Positions 19,155 through 27,122 of a stretch of DNA of 64,000 nucleotides are shown one piece after another (position 1 is the first letter of the stretch; the number at the start of each line of letters is the position of its first letter). A program made the translations under genes and the position numbers. The notes under the pieces were generated by a model. It did no database searches, had not been told where the DNA came from, and saw only the letters and a program-made list of their open reading frames with translations. The stretch spans positions 1-64,000 of the forward strand of contig JAJYAT010000004.1 in the NCBI GenBank assembly GCA_021779375.1, written 5' to 3'. The stretch comes from a bacterium (GTDB lineage Bacteria; Patescibacteriota; Gracilibacteria; JAHISY01).

Positions 19155-20885
19155 ATGCCAAAACTAAAACAAAAAATTATTGCGGGATTGCTGACTTTTT
19201 CTTTGCTCGCGACTTTCGTGCCGACAGTTTTTGCCGCTGACGATTTCGAGCCTTACGATGCGACTTTCGTGATTTCGGCTTATTACTCACCGTTGCCAAA
19301 TCAGCGCGTTTATTTCCGTGGGACTTACGAGGCGGATGTGCGCCTGAATGGCAATGGTACAAACGGTGCGGACGGCACACAGGTTTATCCGGGCATGCTC
19401 GCGGCGCCGGTGACCTATCCTTTCGGTATGAAAATTGAAATTCCGGGACTCGGTGTCGGGGCGATTCATGATCGCGGCGGGGCGATAGTTCTCGCTGGCG
19501 GGACGGCGATTGCGACACACGATCGGCTCGATGTCTGGATGGGGCGTGGTGAAGAGGGTTTGGCGCGTGCTTTGCAGTGGGGCGTGCGGACAGTGCATGC
19601 GAAAGTTTATCCGGCGAGTGCGACGATTGCCGAGAGCTTCACGCTACCGTCGATGTCTCCGGTTTTTGTCGCGGATTTACAAATCGGCAGCTCAGGTGAC
19701 GCGGTGACACGTCTGCAAAATGAACTTAAAACTTACGGTTATTTCCAGGATGAAGTCGACGGCATTTACGACGGGGGGACGGCGCAAGCCGTGCTCGGTT
19801 ATCAATTGGCTCGCAAGATTGTCGCGTCGGCTGATTCTGCGGGAGCCGGAATCCTTGACTCAAATACGCGGGCGAGCTTGAATTCAGAGCTTTTTCAACG
19901 CAGCTGGACGCCACCAAATTCACTGCTGATTGCGACGGCGAATGCGGCGAGCGGAGTTTCAGTCGCCCAAAATTCAAGCAAGCTAGCGACCAATTCCGCA
20001 CCTCAGCCGGCACCCGTAGCGGCGCGCTTCCCGACGACGCTCACGCTCGGCGATCGCGGCGATCTGGTGCGCGAGATGCAAATCGCGCTCACTGAGGCTG
20101 GTTCCTACGAGTGCGAAGTGAATGGAGTTTTCGATGAAAAGATGGAGGATTGTATTTTCAAATTTCAATCCGAGAACCAAATTCTCACGAGTCGCACTGA
20201 TTTCGGTGCCGGATTTTTCGGCGAAAAAACGCGTGAAAAATTGGCAAGCCTGCTTGATGCGCGTGATGCTGAAGTCGCAAAACTAATTGCCGATAAAGCT
20301 CCGACCTCGACGATTGATATTGGCGCGAGTGGTGAGGCAGTGACGAAATTACAGACCGCGCTCCACGATCTCGGTTTTTTTGACGGCGAGATTTCCGGTG
20401 AATATGATGCCGCGACTGAGGCAGTGGTGCTCGCTTTCCAAACTTCCAAAGGAATTGTTGCTTCGGCGACAAGTTCGGGTGCGGGAGTTTTTGGTCCGAA
20501 AACACGCGCTGCTTTGACTGCTGATTTGCAATCGCAATCGCTTGCGATGGCAGACCTACCGAAGAATCCAGAATGGACGCGTCAGACTTTGGTTGCCTAC
20601 ACACCGACTTTCTCGGCGAGCTTGAGCTTGGGTGACAGCGGTGAGGCCGTGACCGAGCTGCAAAAAGTTTTACAAAAGCTCGGTTATTCCGAGCTAGCAA
20701 TTTCGGGCGAATTTGATGAGGCGACTGAGTTGGCAGTGCTCGATTTTCAAATCAAATCGGAAGTGCTCGCTACGAGCACTGAATCGGGCGCTGGGAGTTT
20801 CGGCCCGAAGACGCGCGCGGCGATAAATTCCATTATCGATACGCAGCAAATCGCGCTCGAAAAAAGTGAGGCAGCCGCGGCTTAG
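19155..20885 (+). CDS. secreted 3D-domain protein with four peptidoglycan-binding repeats
   Basis: Signal peptide; GAIHDRGGAI...DRLDVWMG 3D-like core; four GxxGxxVxxLQxxL...FGxxTR PGB_1 modules. Confidence 0.8.
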   Translation: MPKLKQKIIAGLLTFSLLATFVPTVFAADDFEPYDATFVISAYYSPLPNQRVYFRGTYEADVRLNGNGTNGADGTQVYPGMLAAPVTYPFGMKIEIPGLGVGAIHDRGGAIVLAGGTAIATHDRLDVWMGRGEEGLARALQWGVRTVHAKVYPASATIAESFTLPSMSPVFVADLQIGSSGDAVTRLQNELKTYGYFQDEVDGIYDGGTAQAVLGYQLARKIVASADSAGAGILDSNTRASLNSELFQRSWTPPNSLLIATANAASGVSVAQNSSKLATNSAPQPAPVAARFPTTLTLGDRGDLVREMQIALTEAGSYECEVNGVFDEKMEDCIFKFQSENQILTSRTDFGAGFFGEKTREKLASLLDARDAEVAKLIADKAPTSTIDIGASGEAVTKLQTALHDLGFFDGEISGEYDAATEAVVLAFQTSKGIVASATSSGAGVFGPKTRAALTADLQSQSLAMADLPKNPEWTRQTLVAYTPTFSASLSLGDSGEAVTELQKVLQKLGYSELAISGEFDEATELAVLDFQIKSEVLATSTESGAGSFGPKTRAAINSIIDTQQIALEKSEAAAA

Positions 20886-20972
20886 GAGGAATTTTTCAAG
20901 ACTACCGAGATTCGCTTTAGCCAGCATCAGTTTTACCAAAAAATGTAAGTTAAAATAGCGAGGAATTTCTTG

Positions 20973-21740
20973 ATGCAAAAAATTGTTTTAGTCGGCGGCG
21001 GTTCGGGTATCTCGCCACTCTTGGCAGAATTCGCGCGCCACGAAATTTCTGTCGCGGCGGTCGTGACCGTTTTCGACAATGGCGGCTCGACCGGAATTTT
21101 GCGCCGCGAGTTCGACATTCCCGCCGTCGGCGACCTGCGCAAAAACGTCTCGGCGACAGCGGGCGCGCTTGGTCAGTTCTTCGAAAAACGCGACGGTCAG
21201 CACGCACTCGGTAATCTCGTCTTGGCTGATTTGATTCGTGAAAATGGCTTTAAAAAAGCCACCAAAATTTTTTCGGCATTTGGTGCAATCGAAGTTGTGC
21301 CGGTTTCATTTTCGAATTCTCAAATCGTCGGCACTTTCGAAAATGGCAATAAGATTGTCGGTGAAGAAAAATTCGACCACGCGTCGAAAGAACTCGCCAA
21401 TCACAAGATTCAAAAAATTGCGCTCGAGCCGCGGGCAAAATTAAATCCAGCAGTTCCCAAACTTTTCGCTGCAGCAGACAAAATCGTCGTCGGACCAGGG
21501 AGCCTATTTGGCAGCTTGCTCGTAAATTTCGCCGTCGCAGGTTTCAAGCAAGCATTCACAAAATCCCGCGCCCAAAAAATTTTCGTCATGCACGCGAGCG
21601 AGCAATTCGGCTGTCGCAACGAAAGCGTCGAGGAGATTGTGAAAAGATTTGGCGTGGAGTTTGATGAAGTTTTACTACCACCCAAAAAACCAAAACAAGA
21701 GAATGCTCAATTACTTACTGAGATGATTTGCGTCGCCTAA
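20973..21740 (+). CDS. YvcK/CofD-like gluconeogenesis factor family (short)
   Basis: KIVLVGGGSGISPLLAEFARH...VTVFDNGGSTGILRREFDIPAVGDLRKN, VVGPGSLFGSLLVNF. Confidence 0.85.
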   Translation: MQKIVLVGGGSGISPLLAEFARHEISVAAVVTVFDNGGSTGILRREFDIPAVGDLRKNVSATAGALGQFFEKRDGQHALGNLVLADLIRENGFKKATKIFSAFGAIEVVPVSFSNSQIVGTFENGNKIVGEEKFDHASKELANHKIQKIALEPRAKLNPAVPKLFAAADKIVVGPGSLFGSLLVNFAVAGFKQAFTKSRAQKIFVMHASEQFGCRNESVEEIVKRFGVEFDEVLLPPKKPKQENAQLLTEMICVA

Positions 21741-21807
21741 TGTTTGGGAATATCCGAAGTTTGCTGGAACATAATGGAGGCAAATTTGGATGAGCGAGCT
21801 AATAAAA

Positions 21808-22260
21808 TTATTTTTTCTTTTCATTCATTTCTGTAAGTACAGCATCCAGATCATAAAATATAATTCCCGTAACAATTTTTGAGGAATTAATAGTATAATC
21901 CCTATCTTGTAGCGCATTTTCCATTACTGCCCACGATAAATTATCACCAAATTTTCCAGAAGAAAATTCTTCGGGTCTATTTTCTGGCACAATTGATTTA
22001 AGCAATTGGTTCAACATGTCCGAACCAATAGTGCCTACGATTCTATTTATTTCCTCTGCGTCATTGTTTTTGTGTGCCAGTAAAATATCTATCATTTTTT
22101 TGGTCAATTCTTCTGGCAATCGGGACAGTAATACGATTGCACTAGCGCGCCGATTCTCCTTGCGACCCAGAAATGCCGCAGAAATTATTCCTGCTAAAAA
22201 TATTAGAACAAAAATTGAGACAATGATTATTACGATTACCAAGATTATTTCCATATTCAT
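21808..22260 (-). CDS. hypothetical single-pass membrane protein
   Basis: N-terminal TM helix MNMEIILVIVIIIVSIFVLIFLAGIISAAFLG; AT-rich. Confidence 0.55.
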   Translation of the reverse strand: MNMEIILVIVIIIVSIFVLIFLAGIISAAFLGRKENRRASAIVLLSRLPEELTKKMIDILLAHKNNDAEEINRIVGTIGSDMLNQLLKSIVPENRPEEFSSGKFGDNLSWAVMENALQDRDYTINSSKIVTGIIFYDLDAVLTEMNEKKK

Positions 22261-22432
22261 TTTATAAAAAATAATTTTATTAGTTCACGAATCGGATATT
22301 TCTTGTTATATGATGTAGCGAATACTTGGGCTATTTCATCTAACTCGATAATATGCGCTTATTATTTGGCAGTCAAAACTTATTTGTCTTCCTCCTGGAG
22401 TGTGGGTAGGATTCAGAGCATTAAACATTTTA

Positions 22433-22891
22433 ATGAAAATCCTCGGCATTGATCCCGGCACGGCGACGATGGGTTTCGCTGTGATTGAGAAAATTACTGG
22501 CAAGGTCGAGGCGCTCGACTTCGGCGTGATCACGACGCGACCTCGGGCTTCCGCAGCCGAGCGCTTGCTCGAAATTTCCGACAACATCGCCGAGCTGCTT
22601 ACGGTGCATCGACCAGATTTGGTTGCGGTCGAATCACTTTTTTTCTTCAAAAATCAGACGACGGCTTTCGCAGTGGCGCAGGCGCGGGGCGTCGTGCTTG
22701 CGAGCGTGGCGCGCTGCGGTGTGTCTATCACAGAGCTCACGCCGCTGCAGGTCAAGATGGCAGTGACGGGCTATGGGCGCGCTGACAAAAAGCAAATTCA
22801 AAAAATGGTGCAGCAAATTTTCGCACTCGAGAGTATTCCACGACCGGATGATGCCGCCGATGCACTCGCGATTGCTTTCGCCGCCAGCTAG
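22433..22891 (+). CDS. ruvC: Holliday junction resolvase RuvC
   Basis: MKILGIDPGTATMGFAVIE, VAVESLFFFKNQTTAFAVAQARGV, KMAVTGYGRADKKQIQ, DDAADALAIA. Confidence 0.95.
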   Translation: MKILGIDPGTATMGFAVIEKITGKVEALDFGVITTRPRASAAERLLEISDNIAELLTVHRPDLVAVESLFFFKNQTTAFAVAQARGVVLASVARCGVSITELTPLQVKMAVTGYGRADKKQIQKMVQQIFALESIPRPDDAADALAIAFAAS

Positions 22892-23052
22892 AAATGATGT
22901 TCTAAATGTTCTATTGTTCGCTGCGCTCCCGTGTTCGAATTGTTCTAGTGGTGATTGCGCGTACCGCCGCATTTCAAAATTGAAAGAAACGCCACATTTA
23001 AACATCTCTAACAATTAGAACAATTAGAACAACTCCAACACTTCGAACAGCC

Positions 23053-23661
23053 TTAGCTCACTTTGACGATTTTGTACTTCAGCTCGCCTGCGGGTGCAGC
23101 GACCGTGACTTCCGCGCCTTGTTCTTGGTCGATGATTGCGAGTCCGATGGGTGATTCGTTCGAAATTTTCGCGGCGGTCGGATCAGCCTCCGTCGAGCCG
23201 ACGATCGTGTAAGTCTCAGCCGGATCTTTGTCGGTCAGATTTTGAATCGTCACAGTCGAACCAATTTTCACGATTTTGCCGCTCGATTTTTTCTCAGTGA
23301 TGAGCTTCGCAGTTTTGATCATGCGCTTCAGCTCGGAGATACGACCCTCGACGAGTGCCTGCTCATTTTTCGCATCTTCATATTCGCTATTTTCAGAAAG
23401 ATCGCCGAAAGAAATCGCTTCTTTCAAGCGCGCTGCGACCTCGCGGCGTCTCACATTTTCGAGCTCTTCGAGCTCGTCTTTCAGCTTCTTCAAACCTTCG
23501 CGCGTGACAAGCGTTTCCTGCTCGTCGCCGCTCACGACTGCTCGTGCGGCGCCATTGTCATCATCATCGTCGGTCACATCGTCGTCGCCCAGACCGCTGC
23601 CAGCGATGGCGAGATCTTCTTCAGTCAGATCTTCTTCTTTTTTTGAGTCGTCGTCGTTCAT
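23053..23661 (-). CDS. greA: transcription elongation factor GreA with acidic N-terminal extension
   Basis: LVTREGLKKLKDELEEL...RREVAARLKEAISFGDLSENSEYEDAKNEQA; about 48-residue Asp/Glu-rich N-terminus. Confidence 0.92.
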   Translation of the reverse strand: MNDDDSKKEEDLTEEDLAIAGSGLGDDDVTDDDDDNGAARAVVSGDEQETLVTREGLKKLKDELEELENVRRREVAARLKEAISFGDLSENSEYEDAKNEQALVEGRISELKRMIKTAKLITEKKSSGKIVKIGSTVTIQNLTDKDPAETYTIVGSTEADPTAAKISNESPIGLAIIDQEQGAEVTVAAPAGELKYKIVKVS

Positions 23662-23688
23662 TTTTAAAGATTAAAAGTGAATCAGAGT

Positions 23689-24618
23689 TTAACCGAGCGC
23701 GGCGAGTTTGCAAACTTCTGTGAAGCGTTCATCGACCTCGGTTTGCAGCCGATTTTTGATCTCTGCATTTTCGGGTGCCAAGAGATGCTTGAAGCGTTTT
23801 TGGTTACGCAAAAATTCTTCAATCGGTTTGCGCTCTTTTGGCTGGTAGTTCAATTTCCATTTGCTGTTTTCGATTTCGACGAGCGACCAAAAATTCGTCT
23901 CGACGGCGGCTTTGCAAATTTCCATGCCGGCGGCAGTCGGTGATTTCCAATTCGTCGGGCAGGGTGAAAAAACATTCAAAAAAGCCGGGCCAGGCGTCTC
24001 AATCGCTTTCTTCGCCTTCGCTAATAAATCGAGATGGTGCGCCGGAGTCGACTGTGCGGCGTAAGGGATGCGGTGGGCGGCGACGATTCCCAAAATGTCT
24101 TTGCGATTCGTCTGTTTGCCTGCCAAAACATTCCCAGCCGGAGAAGTCGAAGTGGCTGCGCCGAGTGGCGAGGCGGATGATCGCTGGTAGCCCGTGTTCA
24201 TGTAGCCTTCGTTGTCGAGACAGACGAAAGTAAAATCCGTGCCGCGTTCGAGCGCGCCGGACAGGGCTTGCAGACCGATGTCGTAAGTGCCGCCGTCTCC
24301 GGCGAACGCCACGATTTTTAAATGCTTAGCTTTGCCTGTGAGTTTATTTTTCCGCGCGAAAGCTTTGTGCGCGGCATTGAGTCCGCTCGCGACTGCGGCG
24401 GTATTTTCAAAAAGCGAATGAATCCACGGCACAGTCCAGCTCGTTTGCGGAAAAGCCGAAGTGCAAATTTCGAGACAGCCCGTCGCATTCACGACGACGA
24501 TGGGTGCGTCGGTCGAGCTCAAAACTTGTTTCACGATGGAGCCCAAGCCGCAGCCGGGGCAGAGACGGTGACCGCCGACGAGCCTCGACTCGCGCGATGC
24601 TGCAGTTTTCAGATTCAT
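23689..24618 (-). CDS. porB: 2-oxoacid:ferredoxin oxidoreductase beta (TPP) subunit
   Basis: GGHRLCPGCGLGSIVKQVL, FAGDGGTYDIGLQALSGALERG, NEGYMNTGYQRS. Confidence 0.9.
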   Translation of the reverse strand: MNLKTAASRESRLVGGHRLCPGCGLGSIVKQVLSSTDAPIVVVNATGCLEICTSAFPQTSWTVPWIHSLFENTAAVASGLNAAHKAFARKNKLTGKAKHLKIVAFAGDGGTYDIGLQALSGALERGTDFTFVCLDNEGYMNTGYQRSSASPLGAATSTSPAGNVLAGKQTNRKDILGIVAAHRIPYAAQSTPAHHLDLLAKAKKAIETPGPAFLNVFSPCPTNWKSPTAAGMEICKAAVETNFWSLVEIENSKWKLNYQPKERKPIEEFLRNQKRFKHLLAPENAEIKNRLQTEVDERFTEVCKLAALG

Positions 24619-24947
24619 TTTTGTAAAATTGGAAATGGGAAAAGCAAAAGTGCGAGCGCGATGAAGCCCAGCGCGACGCCGAGATATTGGACTGTCGAGA
24701 GACGTTCACCAAAATAAAAATAGCCGAAGATTAAACCGGTGAGTGCGATTGCGAGCGGCGCAGTCGCGACGGCGAGCGACAGCGAGGATTTTCTCACCGC
24801 GAGAGTGAAGAGTAGACTGCCCAAAAAATAAATTGCGAGTGCTGCCGTGAGCCAGGTGCTGCTATTTTTGAGTGACCACATTTTCGCCAAAAAATCGCCG
24901 CTGGCGTAAAAAATTACCGCGCCGAAGATGTAGAAATAAAAATTCAT
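24615..24947 (-). CDS. four-TM DMT/SMR-like transporter
   Basis: About 110 aa, 4 TM helices; overlaps porA and porB by 4 bp each. Confidence 0.7.
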   Translation of the reverse strand: MNFYFYIFGAVIFYASGDFLAKMWSLKNSSTWLTAALAIYFLGSLLFTLAVRKSSLSLAVATAPLAIALTGLIFGYFYFGERLSTVQYLGVALGFIALALLLFPFPILQK

Positions 24948-26119
24948 CCGCGCAGATTTACAAAATTAATTTTGGGAAATTTTGCTTGCGCGAGCGTCGC
25001 AAAAATTTCTGTCGCGTGTTCCGGATTAAATTGTCTTTGACCGATTCCGTAAATAAAATTCGCGGTTTCGGTCTTCGCTTTCGCCGCGAAGAAGGCGGAG
25101 TTTATTTCATTAAACAAAACGCCACCGCTGGAACCGAGCGGCACCATGCGATCTAAAATCCCTATTTTCTTAGATTTTCCGCAGGCTGCCAAAATTTCCT
25201 CGGTCGGGAATGGTCGAAAAGTGCGGACGCGAATTACACCAACTTTTTTCCCAGCCTTCCGCAAATTGCGTGCCGCGACTTGCGCCGCACCGGCTGCCGA
25301 GCCGAGGACGATTAAAATTATTTCGGCGTCTTTTGTTTCAAAAGTCTCAATCGGGGAAATATAGGATGCTCCCCCCGAGAAATCTCGGGGGTTAATTCCT
25401 TCAAATTTCGCGCCGACTTCGGTGACAACTTTCCGTGCAGATTCGAAAGCTTCGAACTGACCGCGTTTCGCTTCGAAAAAATATTCGGGCGAAGTGTAGC
25501 CGCCGAGCGTGAGGGGTTTTTCGAGATCAAACAGATTCGGAAATTTCGGTGGCTGACCGACGAATTTCCGCGCTGTGGCATCGCTCAAAATTTCAACATT
25601 GGTCGCGAGGTGGGAAGTCTCGAAACCGTCGAAACAAATCATGACCGGCAGGCGCACTTTTTCCGCAATCGGAAAAGCCTGCAGAATAAGGTCGTAAGCT
25701 TCTTGCGGTGAACCGGCGAAAATCTGAATCCAGCCGGAATCGCGCTCGAGCATCACATCGGAATGATCACCGTGAATCGAGAGTGGTGCGGAGAGCGCGC
25801 GATTGGCATTCGCCAAAACAATCGGGAGACGCATGCCGCCCGCATTCACCAAAACTTCGTGCATCAGTGCGAGACCCTGACTGGCGGTCGCAGTCATCGC
25901 GCGCGCGCCTGCTGCGGCTGCACCGATACAGGCGGACATCGCGGAATGTTCGGATTCGACGGCGACGAATTCCGTTCGCACTTCACCATTCGCGACGAAT
26001 TCCGAAAACTTTTCCGGAATCTTCGTACTCGGCGTAATCGGGTAAGCGGCGACGACGTCGGGCTCGATTTGGCGCATCGCTTCCGCTATGGCTTCGTTGC
26101 CAGTTAGAATTTTTTGCAT
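24944..26119 (-). CDS. porA: 2-oxoacid:ferredoxin oxidoreductase alpha subunit
   Basis: LTGNEAIAEAMRQIEPDVVAAYPITPSTKIPE, EHSAMSACIGAAAAGARAMTATASQGLALMHE. Confidence 0.9.
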   Translation of the reverse strand: MQKILTGNEAIAEAMRQIEPDVVAAYPITPSTKIPEKFSEFVANGEVRTEFVAVESEHSAMSACIGAAAAGARAMTATASQGLALMHEVLVNAGGMRLPIVLANANRALSAPLSIHGDHSDVMLERDSGWIQIFAGSPQEAYDLILQAFPIAEKVRLPVMICFDGFETSHLATNVEILSDATARKFVGQPPKFPNLFDLEKPLTLGGYTSPEYFFEAKRGQFEAFESARKVVTEVGAKFEGINPRDFSGGASYISPIETFETKDAEIILIVLGSAAGAAQVAARNLRKAGKKVGVIRVRTFRPFPTEEILAACGKSKKIGILDRMVPLGSSGGVLFNEINSAFFAAKAKTETANFIYGIGQRQFNPEHATEIFATLAQAKFPKINFVNLRG

Positions 26120-27021
26120 CAGATTTCAGATGATTGTTTGGAAATAATTTTTAAACTTTTTGGGCGAGTCGGACAGGCGACGACACATAGTCCGCAGGCG
26201 GTGCATTTCGTCGTATCGACGCCGAGCATTTTTCCGTCTTTCACGATGATCGCATCGTGCGGGCAGACTGGCCAGCAAAGTTGGCAATTGATGCAGGTTG
26301 ACTTCGTCCACTCGCAGGTTTGGTGCGACCAATTGCCAGTCGCGTAGTGGCGCGAGCTACCGGGATTTTGAATCGCTGCGCCAAGCGGCATGTCGCGCCA
26401 GCCCGGGAGTTTCGCACAGACGATTTTTTTGTGACCCGGTTTGCCGGTGATGGTCGTGACTTCAGCAAAACCGCGTTCAAAGGCGCGCAGATTTCCTGCG
26501 ACGATTTCGGCAGGGAGGTGTGCGCCGAGCGATTGCGCCAAATCCCGTTTGAATTTTTCCATTGGCGCGAGCTCTAAAATCCGGACGAGTGCGCCCAAAA
26601 TCGGCACATTCGGAATGTCTTTGCCGATTTCCGCGACGGCGATTGCGCTGGCGGCAAGAGCGAAAACTTGCGCAGTGCCGACCTCCATTTTTAATTTTTT
26701 TTGCGGAGAATTAATCAGCAGTAAGCCGTTTTCCTTCAATCCAGCGAGCAGTTCGTGAGTGTTCACTTCGCAGCTCGCGAGTAGGCTCGGATCGAGCAGG
26801 ACCGCTGCGTCAATCACCGCCGGGTGCGAAACATCGTCGATTCTTTCGTTTCCGATGCGATTGAAAACGACAACCGGCGCACCGCGTTTTTCTGCGCCAA
26901 AATCAGGAAAAGACTGCACAAATTTGCCGTGTCTGCCCAAAATCTCGGCGAGTGCCGTCGACGCGGTAATCGCGCCTTGACCTGCGCGGGAGTGCCAGCG
27001 GATTGAAATTGTTTCGGTCAT
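26119..27021 (-). CDS. 2-oxoacid:ferredoxin oxidoreductase fused gamma-delta subunits
   Basis: IRWHSRAGQGAITASTALAEILG; C-terminal CxxCxxCWPVCPHDAI and CTACGLCVVACP ferredoxin motifs. Start inferred at 27021. Confidence 0.88.
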   Translation of the reverse strand: MTETISIRWHSRAGQGAITASTALAEILGRHGKFVQSFPDFGAEKRGAPVVVFNRIGNERIDDVSHPAVIDAAVLLDPSLLASCEVNTHELLAGLKENGLLLINSPQKKLKMEVGTAQVFALAASAIAVAEIGKDIPNVPILGALVRILELAPMEKFKRDLAQSLGAHLPAEIVAGNLRAFERGFAEVTTITGKPGHKKIVCAKLPGWRDMPLGAAIQNPGSSRHYATGNWSHQTCEWTKSTCINCQLCWPVCPHDAIIVKDGKMLGVDTTKCTACGLCVVACPTRPKSLKIISKQSSEI

Positions 27022-27122
27022 AAATCTGGCTGAAATTTTAACATTTTCGGGTCTTGGACGCTTGCCTTTTTGGCTGATTTTTGCTAAAATTCTCAGATAA
27101 ATTGTAAAACAAAAGTCTTCTA

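Noticed and set aside
20973-21740. yvcK-like gene as a pseudogene because of its short length
   Set aside because: N-terminal and GPGSLFGS motifs are intact and the frame is clean; a short CofD/YvcK variant is equally plausible.
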